From Seiridium cupressi (taxonomy: Eukaryota > Ascomycota > Sordariomycetes > Amphisphaeriales > Sporocadaceae), in assembly GCA_036674765.1 (NCBI GenBank), contig JARVKI010000141.1, positions 1-64,000 of the forward strand: a stretch of DNA of 64,000 nucleotides, in the 5' to 3' direction. The position numbers and the translations under genes were made by a program. Shown one piece after another: positions 52,260 to 63,577 of this stretch (positions within the stretch are counted from its first letter, which is position 1; each line of letters opens with the position of its first letter). The notes below the pieces were generated by a model that was not told where the DNA came from, ran no database searches, and saw only the letters and a list, made by a program, of their open reading frames with translations.

Positions 52260-55119
52260 TGTCGGTAGAGCGCTAGACCGGCCCCAGAACCAACAAAGGG
52301 CTGCCCTACCGGATGGGCCTTGGGTTCGATGCCAGTCCGACCACAAGATGTTGCAACTCAAACCCGCTGGCCGGTGGACTGACTGCAATGTGAGCAGACA
52401 ATGAGTTGAGGAGGGGGAAGGCTTGCTCGGCAGAGAATTAATGCAATGCAATGCAATACAACAGAGTCCGGTGGAATTCCCAGCGCACTAGTGCAGTGCA
52501 GCAACTCGTGCCATGCAACAATCTGCAGCTTGATCGATCACCTGTCCGGGCTTCCGAGGTCGTGTAAGTGCTTCCCAATTTCTTGGTACCGAGCCCTGTA
52601 CCTGAGCCAGTGTATGCCTGTTCCTGTGCTTTTGCCTGTTCCTGACCGCGTCTTGTCCGCTGCAGCTTTTCTTTACCCACTGATCACCTGCACGGATGTT
52701 CCTGGCCTCGCTTACAATTAGGGGCGTCTTGGCGGAACGCTGAGAATTCAAACTAGATATTTTTGGTAGGCTGAGTGGGTTGGCGATGGATCATGCTACA
52801 CAAGCTGCCTGGAATGCAGACTTTGCGAGTCAATCGACTGACCGATCAACGTTGTCCTTGGCTGTGCTTGCGAAGGTATTCAGAGTATGGTAGACAGAGC
52901 AGTGAGTAGTGGGGTATCGAAAGATCAATAACGAAACAAACCCCATGAAAAAGAAAAAGGGAGTTTTCTCTGTTTGGGTGTTTAGACCAAAACCCGGTTC
53001 TGGCCCGCGAGTAAAATGAATCGTCACAATTGATCAGGTATCACTCCCGTGCCGATGTGACCTCGAATTCGTGGCCGCGGACAGGCATAATACCAACCTA
53101 GTAGCATAGATATAACCATCTTGTTAACCTTGCCGACAAGTCTAACTTCCATGTCGGCCGACCCATCCAAGCCCGGGCGCAAGGGCGAAAACCACCCGCC
53201 ACAGACTCGAGCTTGATGCTATGTCGATGCTAGTAGTCAACCCCAATTCGACAAGGTTCAAGATTATACTTGGGTAGCACCGATCTTGCCTCCCGCCTCT
53301 ACTCGATACAGCCTGGCATGTGAGCCTTGAGTCGCGTTATGCAGCACTTGTGTACACATGCAAGTCAACACGGCAAGTCTACCGCGGACTCACCTACTGA
53401 ATTACGCTTTCGAGGTTCCTGCGTTTGGCGGCTACAGGATGAGACAAGATGGAAAACCTGTCCCACCGCACTACTTGGCCCATCGCTCGCAAAAGCAATG
53501 GTGTTTCAAACTCTCCATGTCCAAGCCTCCACCTTTCGGCAGAGTCTCTCAGCACGGAAGTATATGACTCAGTCATCACTTGAGCAGTGTGGTTGGTGTC
53601 TATGTACTGCTGCAGAAAGGTGCGTCTTGGCAGGGCAAGACGAATTCCTGACTCGGGCTTGATAACTACCGGACTCGAGGGCATGAAGAGCAGGGGGAAG
53701 AACTCCTTGGGCGACAGAACCCTGCAATCGGCGATAAATGTTTGCTGCCACAGATGGACATAAATAAGCATAAAGGCTCAGTCGGGCCTCATTTATGTCA
53801 TTGCAATTTTACCAATTTACCACACTGAAAGCAGAGTCCTTCTACTGGCCAAGGCCGTTGTGTAGGCAAAGTTGGAGGAGACGCTAGAAGCGCTAGACTA
53901 CATTAGTTTGGCTTGTCCTGCAATACCCGGTACCAATTCAGTATCAAAAACGGACGCTGGGCGACTTGCAGTTTCTTGGCCCATGATTGGCCAGATCGGG
54001 CATCGCAAAAACAAAGAAGGCAAAGCAATACACAACAGGAAAAACCTCAATAGCGTGGGCTCCTCCCTTGATGATGTCAATTCTCTTCGAGGCTGAAATC
54101 GGTCATTTCCGGCAGTCTGGTTACCGTCCGATGACTGCTTTCGAGCAGTCTTCTCTATTTACATTAGTAAACAACAGAGAATGCCGCGCAATATTGTACA
54201 CATCAACATCGGGTCACTCGGAATCTGCGGGATCGTGGAACGGGTCCCACCCGTAACGACAGGGAGGACCTAATGTTGACTGACGCAGCTGGCCTTTGGA
54301 TATTAATACATTGTTAGGTACGACTATGGCTGAAAAGCGCGTCGTGAAGATCAATGAACCATTCTCGCCAACCTCGAAACCTACAACGGAAAATGTCTTG
54401 CCTGCTTTTTATTGGGAACGATCAAATCGTGCTTCTCTACTTGCTTTGAGTCTACAGTAGACAAAGGGTGCTCGATACGGCGTGGACTTAACTAACTAGT
54501 TGCTGTCCAATGAGCTTGTCGTTATCAGCTTGTGTCATCTCATGCTACTGTATATGCAGTGCTTGTGTCGAATGGCTGATAAAGTTTCTTGTGGCTTCAG
54601 AAAGATGCCTCTGTCTTAAGCCTCCGCGCGTGTCCATGGCCTTCAAAAAAGAGGCTTTTGGAAAAGTATGCACTTTGCGAGATGTCTCGGTCGCCTTTGG
54701 CGATCGCTTCTCGCCTAGGGCCCTGGCTGTTGATGTTGTCCCTGTCACTGCCATCTTATTTGCTTTCGCAATATGACGGCTGTGATTCGAAGTTTGGGAC
54801 TACCAGTCACGACCCAGTGTTGCGAAACACCATCGACACCCTAAGATCTCTCCTCCAAGCTTCTAAACGCTCCTCGTAATCTCATCCCTTACGCATGCCG
54901 GCGATTTCGACCATCAAACCATCTTCTCTGCAAGAAACTCATAATCGTCACTCGATCAACTCACGACTTATCACATATCCTCTATCCATACTCGGCGCAA
55001 AGTCAACCAAAGCAGCCACTTTCCAAAAGGCAAGCATACATCGCGTGGCGTATAAAATGCACCGAGCCTCGACGCGTCGCGTTAGCAGGGATTGTGCATA
55101 CTTTCCGTGGTTATCTCGC

Positions 55120-55170
55120 CACACACACATACACACACACACACACACTCTCTCTCTCTCTCTCTCTCTA
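55120..55170. repeat. (CA)n(TC)n compound microsatellite
   Basis: About 14 CA units with one interruption (55120-55148), followed directly by about 10 TC units (55149-55170). A simple compound microsatellite, likely polymorphic in length. Confidence 0.9.
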
Positions 55171-56296
55171 TTCTATCGACGACTGTTGTTGTTGCTGGAG
55201 CGTGCTGGGTTGGCTACCGATCGCATGAGCATCAACGTCACGCAGGATCTGAGTTCACTTGCTACATGCTATATATTACGCTTTACCAATGTTCATATGG
55301 ACAATGACCGTTTGAATTCCAGCTCACCAGGTCCGAGCATGAGAGAATTGCCGGGTTCAAAGTCATAGACCTTCGGTATATCCCAATCCAGGAAACATGG
55401 CACCAGCCATTTCAGCGATAACCGGTGCCTGTCCTTGCGATAACTCCCTGACGGGACTATCTGAATGTCCCGCTCAGTTCGGCCCACATGGGTTGGCATT
55501 GCCCCAAGATTGGCGGCACGGCAGGGTGGCGAGCAGGCTCATCAACTTCGTGTTCTATCGCCATCCAAAATGCCTGATGGAATCACGGAGTGTGCCTGAA
55601 AGCCTCAGATCGTCCCCTCGTTGACTTGTGTTTCATGCCGGAAATGTATGTACCTACGCGCCATCTTGAACATATCGTGCATGCTGAAAAGCAAGGGAAG
55701 TAGAAGATGCGAAAGTGCAGCGCGTTCGTGCTATTGCTGAGCGTGTGCCCTACCAATGTACAACGTACCGGAAAAGGCGACTGCCATGTAGGAGATGGAC
55801 AAGTCGGGGAAAATGCCAATCGATGCGACTCAATGCGACCTGGCGACCCCCTTTCCGGACAAGGCTGGCCGCAAGCTGCGGGAAGCAGGGATTGAGCTGG
55901 AGGACGAAGGGTCTGAGCTCCAGCTTGCCAGCATACGTATTTCCCCTCTTCCCTTCGGGTATTGCGACATCGACCAACCAGCCATCGCCTTTTCCGGATG
56001 CCCTCCTGTTAGCATCGAGAGCTACCCCAGCTTCAGATCCAGCCCTGAGCAGCATGTGGTCCGAGTGCGCCATCACTTGCAGTGAGACTTCGATGGCTTC
56101 TGCGGGCGGTCCACAATGACAGAATGGCCCTGGGGACAGTCGGCTTCGGGCCACCCTTCCATTCATGCTCCCATCTGGCCCCCCCAGCGAGCACTTCGGC
56201 TGGTCATGGGCGCCCGGCTCTTTGCGCCAAACAGGCGAGAGGGCCTGCGCGAATGTGATGTACTATGGTACAGCTCCCAGCAAGCAAGCTTGACAG

Positions 56297-56500
56297 CTCC
56301 CCCTCTGTCCCCTCTCGCGTCCCCGACTGCTCGTGCATGTCCCAGCTTACGCTGCTCTGCCTCCCACCTCGACCCCCAGCTCTCCCCTTCCTGCGTAGTC
56401 CTCGCCCAAGGCGGTAGCCAACGTTCCCTCTACCGCCCCAGCCGTCCCCCTTTCCCCTACCCTTCTCCCTCTTCCTTCCCATCTTCACCGACCTGAATCC
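56297..56500 (+). promoter_or_regulatory. Pyrimidine-rich promoter/leader tract
   Basis: A tract dominated by C and T (for example 'ccccctttcccctacccttc') sits 90-290 bp upstream of the acidic-protein start. CT-rich tracts near the transcription start are common in well-expressed fungal genes. Confidence 0.4.
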
Positions 56501-56586
56501 CATACAAGATCTCACTTACACCCGTCCAAATTATCAACTACACCTTTGTAACCACCCAAATCGCACCCACAGCTCGCCAGTCAGCC

Positions 56587-57390
56587 ATGTCTTCCCGCAA
56601 GAGAAAGCAAGACGAGGAAGAAGAGCTTGTTGCTCTACCCAGTGATGAGAGCGAAGAGGAAGAAGAGTAAGTGTATCATGGCTCTCCTCGAACTGTCGAA
56701 GCAACCCCATTCTTGTTGCGCAGAGGATAAGGATGTTTGCGATGGCGTATGACTCTTGTTAGTGATACGAATGCGCCAAACCAGTCCAACACATCGACCC
56801 GTTCGCATTGGTGTATTGCCAGTCGCACTACCATAACATTGCCGTTGCCAGAGCGGAGAAGCCAGCCATCACGACGTAGTTGGACTGTGGGAGTAACGAT
56901 GACTGACAGATTGGCAGATATATCTCAGAGGGAGACGAAGACGACGAGGTTGATGATGACGAAGATGATGAGGAAGAGTTTGAAGAGGAGCCGGAGGAAG
57001 AGGCTGAGAACGGCGTTGAGCGTGAGTTCGGTGTTCCATGTCAATTCACCTTGCGAGGAAGAGATTCCAAAGCACTCCAAATAGCTGGGTTTCGAACTGC
57101 TGCTAACAGAACTTTTTGCAGCAGAGAAAGCACCTCCTTCTAAGAAGCGGAAGACCGCCGCTGCTCTCACCGAAAAAGTCCCCGTAGAGGACGACGAAGA
57201 CGAGGGAGAGCCCGAGGAAGAATTCGAAGAGAACGGCGATGTTGAAGAAGATGATCCAGAGGCGGAAGTCGAAGAGGAAGGCGACGACGCGGAGCCCGTA
57301 AAAGCCAAGATCGGCGGTACGGCTCCTGTCGCTGACCTGGGAGGTGAAGAAGAGGAGTTCGTTGCCGCCGATGGCGACGAGGAAGACTGA
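56587..57390 (+). CDS. Acidic nuclear-type protein, unknown function
   Basis: Three exons, 56587-56666, 56918-57021 and 57122-57390, with introns of 251 and 100 bp; 150 residues. It starts 'MSSRKRKQDEEEELVALPSD', a basic cluster that could be a nuclear localisation signal. A long Asp/Glu-rich run follows, then a second basic cluster 'PSKKRKTAAALTEK' and a further acidic tail ending 'VAADGDEED'. Such acidic proteins are often histone or ribosomal-protein chaperones, but no CHZ, Nap1 or nucleoplasmin signature is present. Intron 1 is long for this window, so another small exon cannot be excluded. The last acceptor is a GCAGCAG (NAGNAG) double site that would change the start of exon 3 by one codon. 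The real ATG was chosen because it alone gives in-frame splicing into the acidic blocks. Confidence 0.75.
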
Positions 57391-58748
57391 TCCCGTGCTC
57401 CACTCTCGCCACGAAGCTGTCGTCTCCCACTGCTTCTTTCTTAGCCCCTTGATGTCGAGTGATGCCCGATAATCCAGCCCTTTGTTCTGTATCTTCAATA
57501 TAGATGAAACACTGTTTGAATTGACTATTGGTTAGCACAGCAATCAGAAAACGGAACCGCTCCATCATGTGTTATATGCGTTATGTGTGTGGTGTCGTGC
57601 ATTGATCCGACGATTCAGGTCTTGTCCATGACCAGCCACAGCTTGCTGGCGACACCTTTTGCAACTCGTCGATGTTTTCTCATGTTTGATGTTTTAGGGG
57701 ATGGTTGTGCCTATAAGCCAGGAGGTGGGTTTTTTTTTTTTCTGAAACGGAGCATCTGTGTTATTTTTTATGAGACTACCCAGTATGCTCACAGGCCAGT
57801 GAATGAACTGTGCAAGGTTCAATGCGCCCCTCCACAGGGCAACTATGCATGAGAAGTTGTAAAGCTCGATTGACAACTCTTTTCACGAGCACATCGCCTC
57901 CACTACCTATCTTATACCGGATTTTCACTGACCCCACACGCTATCCGCTTGTCTAGTCGCAGAACCTCGCCGGTAGTGACAAGTGTCAAAGCTCTGGTTG
58001 GTGGACCTTAGGTTTGATGTGACCTCTCGTCGCGGCCCGATGATCATAAAGGACGGGGGCTCCACTTGAACTCTGCTTCTGACTCGAACGTGCATCTAAG
58101 AAGATACTCCATTGCTCAGAACTTGTCTCTCTTGGATCTGATAAGGTTTTGCGTCTGACGACCCTAGGTGCAGACTGATGGAACGACAGAGGGCCTACAT
58201 TTAGTGGAGTCAAAAAACTAGATTCACACTGAGTAGTCTGATCGGAATGTATACCAATATGCCGTCTCTTACATGTAGTGCTTTCAGCACGATAGAACTG
58301 AATCAAAATTAGCAGTGGTGAAGCGCGATTCTGAGCAGTCTAAGAACACATGCTACTCACGTTCGCTTACATCGTAACATAGATCAGCCTTGGCTAGGCA
58401 CCACCGTGCAATGTTCACTTATAAATTTCGGGTTTACACAGTTTTCAAAATTTGGAATCTCACCATGCTCGACTGACGTAGGTCCCTATGATATATGCTT
58501 TAGTATACGGTAGCCCTGGACCAATAGCACTCCGGTAAAATTGTCATTAGAAACAGAGAGAAAAGCTTTCCCAACGTTTCCTGGCCGTATTTGTACGCGT
58601 ATATCTTGCATCTCAAACACAGCTCCCCGTTCCTCAGTCCCTTTGTTTTCTTCGCGGCCATATCTATTAGTCCACCTAGTATTGTTCAATCAAAGGCTTT
58701 GCCAGGTCTCGCTCTCGTAGATTTACCCACTTCCGAGCTTTCCACAGA
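57391..58748. other. Gene-free gap
   Basis: Open frames at 57986-58306 and 58486-58689 (minus) read like coding sequence but lack ATG starts and named motifs. A poly-T run of 13 is at 57728. Nothing more can be supported. Confidence 0.45.
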
Positions 58749-59453
58749 TTGAGACTTGAAAGCTCTGCCAAATTTGCAGCTTGCTCGACCGATAACGGGT
58801 CCGGCTACTCATGGCCGTATGCACGCGACAAACACTTTATGGAAGTTCTACTTAGCTCCAAGTTCCCGAAACTTCCCGCTGACTTCCGCTGCTCATGGTC
58901 CGTCCTGTTGGTATCGGGCCAACCATCGATCAGCCATTTTGAATGTACGGGCCAACCAGATCTATACCACTTGACCAGCTTACTTTTCCTCGACAGCCAG
59001 ACGGCTGTACTACCCGCGGTGAAGAGACCAGCAACTGGAGGCAATGTTGTCTATCAGATCCCCGTCGACCTTGTGGCCAACATCTTGCTCCAACATGCAC
59101 TTCTAGGAACACACAGTGTTGTCCATGCCTGTAGCCGAGACTATATCCCTAAAACCATGGATCGATACCTTGAAGAAGCTCGCTGTGATTCACCTCCAGC
59201 ATACCTGAAAGACATGATTAAAGTAAAGTTCACCCAGAACGATACAGAAGAGCTTTCTCGCATTGCAAAACAGGACCCCATGTGTCATCGCAACTTGAAC
59301 TTCAATAATGACAGAAACAATTTCCTTGACGAACCAGGACTGTTGGGTAAGGACCCAAACCATCATGATACAGAGATTTTTGTACGGGCAAGACTTGAAC
59401 GAGTATGGGCATCCGTCTCGCGTCACGGCAAGAAATTCCCGTCACGGCTGTGA
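58749..59453 (+). pseudogene. Possible NAD(P)-binding (acyl-CoA reductase/SDR-like) fragment
   Basis: A 234-codon open frame without an ATG at its beginning. The middle 'VVYQIPVDLVANILLQHAL' recalls the 'PVDxVAN' element of extended short-chain dehydrogenases and fatty-acyl-CoA reductases. The part before it is not convincing and no Rossmann Gly-rich loop is present. It is best read as a 5'-truncated relic. Confidence is low. Confidence 0.3.
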
Positions 59454-60122
59454 CTATTTTTGCGATAAATCCTTCTGACTGCACCATGGTTAGAGAAATG
59501 GGAGCTACTTAGTTCTTTACAAACATCACAGATTCTGGTGATACATCGAACAGCCAATAATGTAGCTTTCTCCATTATCTGATCGAAGAGCTTCCTCGTG
59601 ATCAATCAGGCGAGACTTGCGTGCTTCCAAATCATCGTTCTCTCCAGGCTGACTGTCATTTTTGACGAGACACATCTGAGGCAGAGAATCAGCCAGTGTT
59701 GTTCATATCAATGATGCTCATCGAGAAATGGGATCAGAAAAAGGACCTCTGCATCCGGAGGCCTGGAAAAGCTAGCTCATCCCATTTCGAACCGTCCACA
59801 TAGAATATATATTTCAGTGTATGGCAACATCAACGAAGCTTACATGGATGTATGACCTAATACTGCCTCACCAAGACCCAAGACCCGAGACTCAAGACTC
59901 AAGACTCAGGACTCAGGCAAAGGCAAACATATTCACGCACTTCACAGCTTACGAGAAGACTGAACTGATAGCTCAGCGTTTCCACTGGAGATCAACTAAG
60001 ACGTAATCAATCACAATTCAGCGCCAAATGAAATGCCACGGCGGAACATTGTATGCTTGTGCACGATATCGTGCTCGCTCGAGACCTTACCATGTTCACG
60101 TCGAAATTGTAAAACCGACGAT
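59454..60122. other. Gene-free gap with minisatellite
   Basis: No coding signal. A short 7-bp tandem repeat is at 59871-59918. Confidence 0.5.
59871..59918. repeat. 7-bp minisatellite
   Basis: About seven units of a GACTCAA/GACCCAA/GACTCAG type sequence in tandem, from 'ccaagacccaag' to 'ggactcagg'. Confidence 0.8.
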
Positions 60123-60915
60123 ATGCTGCTCTTAGATGTGCTCAGCGTGACTTGTACTGTGGTTCTTGTAGCGGCTCAATGATTATGAGAGAACCAGTTC
60201 CATACGGCCAGCTCACACTAAAGAAAGACCCCGTTGGACGGGAGTGGTTCAGACTTTCCATGTAGGCAGCGGCCAGGAGTCTACGCGTTGGAGGGCGTAT
60301 CAAATGTACACACTCGGTTCCATAAATGTACTGAGATTCAAAGGTTAGACGGTCCATGGCGGTGGCTTATGCCATGTCTTCATTACGTACGACCTAGAGC
60401 CGGGAAGCACCTCTGCTGGGAAAGTGATCAAGTCCATCGAAGGCGGCTGTCCTGCTCAAGACTAGGGCGGGAATCTGGGAGAGAACGCTGAGGCGGAGGA
60501 CCCCTACAAGTACAACTTCACCATACCGATCGATGTCCCCAATGGAGCAGCAAAAATCGCGTGGACCTGGTTAAACGAAGTTGGAAATCGAGAAATGTAC
60601 ATGAACTGTGGCACTATCACCCTAACGGTCCAAGGAGGGAATGGCTCTAATTTCGACGCAACCCCCCACATCTTTCTCGCTCATATCGACAATGGCTGCA
60701 AGGCTCCTGAAGGTTACGAGCTCGCATTTCCTGACCCTGGCAAGGACATAGAGAGTTTCAATGGTGACACGGCTTCTTTCATTGGCCCTGCTGAAAGGTG
60801 TGGTCAGATGGCCATCTCGGTCACGTTCGTTCCCACCATTTCTGTGGCCTCGACTCACTATTATTTCTGCCGGAACTCTATGTACTACTTAAGGGAGCTG
60901 GAATTACATCAATAG
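60123..60915 (+). pseudogene. AA11-type lytic polysaccharide monooxygenase pseudogene
   Basis: The start is well preserved. An ATG at 60123 opens a signal peptide, MLLLDVLSVTCTVVLVAA, exactly up to the place where the mature enzyme should begin with a His codon. There the text reads CA-ATG, so the catalytic N-terminal histidine codon has lost one base and the frame hits a TGA. In the next frame 'MIMREPVPYG' gives the normal AA11 mature start. Later blocks in shifted frames are 'GSGSDFPCRQRPGVYALEG', 'TVHGGGLCHV', 'VIKSIEGGCPAQD', 'NGAAKIAWTWLN' and 'GNREMYMNCGTITLTV'. Two stops (in 'FKG*TVHGGG' and 'AQD*GGNLG') and at least two more shifts are present. AA11 enzymes oxidise chitin with copper held by the first His. 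The copy is dead. Confidence 0.85.
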
Positions 60916-62215
60916 TCACACATTTTAGCGATGCGTCGGTGGTTCAAAGTCAACAACTTAGCCGTTACCTGCGGGAGGATCCCGCAGTTCTGGACAGTCG
61001 TCTGCTCTTGATATGATATCTAGTACTTAACTCACTTCATCTATCTCATTGATCAAACACAGTCGCTATAGCAGGTTAGAACGCAGGCTATGATGTCTTC
61101 GGGATCATTCGTGGTGTCAGGCACTGATTACCCAATTGTAACTAGATTACACTCGATCGCAATTGCTTGAGTATAATTGGACTCTTCTCTAGACTTTAAG
61201 TAATGAATAGAGTGAACTGGATAGTCGGTACGTAATACAAAACTGACTATTCCTTACTAGTCTGGTACGTCAATCAAAGCCTACGACATAATAATGTTTA
61301 CTCAAAAATTGGCATTAGTCCCGGCTCTTCTTTGAACCCCCTTAACACAACATAACGGATCCGGATCCTACGAATCACGGAGACCGAGAATAGAATGAGA
61401 TATAAAGTACTTTATCAATTTACACTAGGCAATAGGCAAAATAATGAACCACAGCGGGGAGCGCGCTCATCCTACAGCCCCCCTGAATCTAATTTAGCCC
61501 TCAGCGGGGGCCCGGTCGAACTGTTCGACTGGTTCAGTCAGTACGAGGCCCTGGAAACTTGATAAATTGATGTCTTCCATCTGAATCTGCCTTCCTCATT
61601 CTTTGGTCTTTCTCAGTCTTCCCACTCACACGATGATCCACACGACGACCACACGATAACCACCTGACCTGCGAGCAAAGGGACGTTCATCTTCAGCTTA
61701 CATCGTCAAGTACGTCGTTGCATTACGTATGTTCACCAACACAAGAATCTCTTAATATGAGCTTTTTTCCATTCAACCAACAAAGCTGTCTAATCGATCA
61801 AAAAATATGTCGGTCTAAAGGTTGGATATGTCTGATATAATCCAGGACAAAGATCATGAGAATAAGCTTTCCAGCGAATCAAACCCCGATATACACAAAA
61901 AGTGGACCTGACGATTTAACGCGCATACTTCAATCCGCATCCCTGGGCGCACATGGATCCTCTACTTCTGTATCTCATATTATAAGAGATCTCCCCTTTC
62001 CCTTCTGGAACTGTGACTACACCAGTGGCCATACTATATAAATGAGCCCGACTATACACTTTGCTGCGGGTCGAAATTTGATCGAAATAGCGACGTGTAG
62101 CGACAAGCTTTGTGAGGTCTACGCCAAAGTTGATCTTTACTGTACTCACTATTTACAGGGCCTCGGTATCATCCACATTTTCAAGACCAGTTCCGAGGAG
62201 AGACTCACCTAGGGA
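60916..62215. other. Gene-free gap
   Basis: Slightly AT-richer; short frames only. A 'cacaacataacggatcc' junction and a TATAAAG at about 61402 might belong to a solo LTR, but no matching end was found. Nothing supportable. Confidence 0.4.
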
Positions 62216-63389
62216 CCATCTAAGTAGTCGAAGCAAATGCCAAGTGCCCTCTCTGCCATCTCTACATATCGGATTGTGTTGATCAGGCATTCTATTCTAT
62301 CTCGGCGAGCAAGGCGACCCTATCAGGACTGATTACCGCGAAGTAACTCGCTATCAGAATGAAGACACGAGGAGTATAGTGGCGACAAAACTCGAAGTTC
62401 GCTGGTCTACTCTTGCCAACGATTCTGAAACGGGTCAGCATTATCCTGCGATCGCTCAGTCGGGTCTGGCTACCAATTGCAGTCCCCAGACTCGGTGGAC
62501 TCTGCTCGACCTCTACTCAATGGATATCGAGCCATCATCCTTCGAAATAACTTTGCGCTCCTAAAGGATTGGACCCAGACGTGTAATATACATCATCGCA
62601 AAACCTGTCAGGCGCAACAATCATCAGATCTTGGTTTTCGATTGGATTTGCGTCGCATCTGGTTGATAGACGTACGAGAAAGGGGGCTAGTCTATCACGA
62701 CCCAACATCTGTGGCCTATGCAGCGCTCAGCTACGTTTGGGGCCAAGCCAGACATGAGTACATGAGGCTGGCCAATGAGACCCAGGTTGAGCAACATCGA
62801 GATGGCGAGACATTTGATATTTCTCCCGCCAGTTGCCCCGGGGGTGATGGAGGATTCTATCCTAGTTTGTAAGGAGTTGTCGATTTCTTATCTATGGGTA
62901 GACCTGTGTTGTGTAGATTAACATGATCCTGTGAGGAATTCCGGCGGAATCAAGGCTATGGGTTTCATATACTAGATTTCCATATCACCATTCACCGCAG
63001 GTTCTAGCGCCCAAAATGGACAGCATCTCTCACCCGCATTCCAATCATCACCAGTCTTAGCTGATTCGGGTGCCGGGCATAGAATCGAAACCATTGGCGA
63101 TCGATGCTATATCTCTGCACTGCCTTCTATTTTGTCTCCGACCCAATGTTCAGCCTGATGCAAGAGAGGCTGGACATTACATGAGGGGCAGATGGCGGGA
63201 AGGATAGTCTTCTTTGGGGACTACGATGTATCCTTTATATGTGGAGCGGGTCACTGGAGGGAGTCTCTACACTGCGGAAAACATGGCCACGATGCGAATA
63301 TTGATGATGTCGAGTTAGGCTCCTCAGGTTACTACACTAGGTTTATTGATTCCTGGCTGCGGACAAAAGACTGGGACTTGGGAGATTAG
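62216..63389 (+). pseudogene. HET-domain (heterokaryon incompatibility) pseudogene
   Basis: Blocks of a HET-domain protein occur in order but in several frames. 'AKCPLCHLYISDCVD' is at about 62235, then 'DYREVTRYQNEDTRSIVATK', then 'IWLIDVRERGLVYHD' and 'YAALSYVWGQARH' at about 62660-62760. After a shift comes 'VCKELSISYLWVDLCCVD', the third HET motif, followed by a stop at 62918. After a stop-filled stretch, 'GRIVFFGDYDVSFICGAGHW' (from 63195) matches the region after the HET core. HET proteins trigger cell death when genetically different fungal hyphae fuse. This copy has at least three stops or shifts, including one in the core, so it cannot act. Confidence 0.8.
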
Positions 63390-63577
63390 TAGTCCATTGT
63401 ACTTGCATATCCGCAACGCTTGGGGCCATTTTATGCTGTCTGAACTTGATTGCGCACAAAAAAGGCCACACCGTTCTCCAGCGGCCTACCATTCGTCGAC
63501 TTTCACTTGTAATCTATCGCTCCCCTTGCGTCATCCTACTACAGCCTCCAATATCTCTACTTGAAATCATCTTGATC
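63390..63577. other. Short spacer
   Basis: No coding signal; it separates the HET relic from the minus-strand partial gene. Confidence 0.4.

Larger units (their letters stand above)
52260..56586. other. Gene-poor tract, 4.3 kb
   Basis: No gene with family features. A 125-codon ATG-started frame (53394-53771, minus) and a 138-codon one (55750-56166, minus) are open, but the latter overlaps equally open frames on the plus strand and neither has motifs; I do not call them. A CA/TC microsatellite lies at 55120-55170. The last 300 bp are strongly pyrimidine-rich (56297-56500) and look like the promoter and leader of the acidic protein gene. Confidence 0.5.

Noticed and set aside
52318..52350. T-arm-like GGGTTCGATGCC near the TBC gene 5' side
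   Set aside because: No matching acceptor stem or anticodon arm could be folded around it.
53394..53771. 125-codon ATG-started minus-strand frame
   Set aside because: No family features, no clear promoter and no flanking coding evidence; left as an unproven frame.
55750..56166. 138-codon minus-strand frame
   Set aside because: Frames on the opposite strand are equally open over the same span, as expected in GC-rich DNA, and no domain is visible.
61021..61420. Solo LTR suggested by a CACAACA end and TATAAAG
   Set aside because: No matching second end, target-site duplication or primer-binding site was found.
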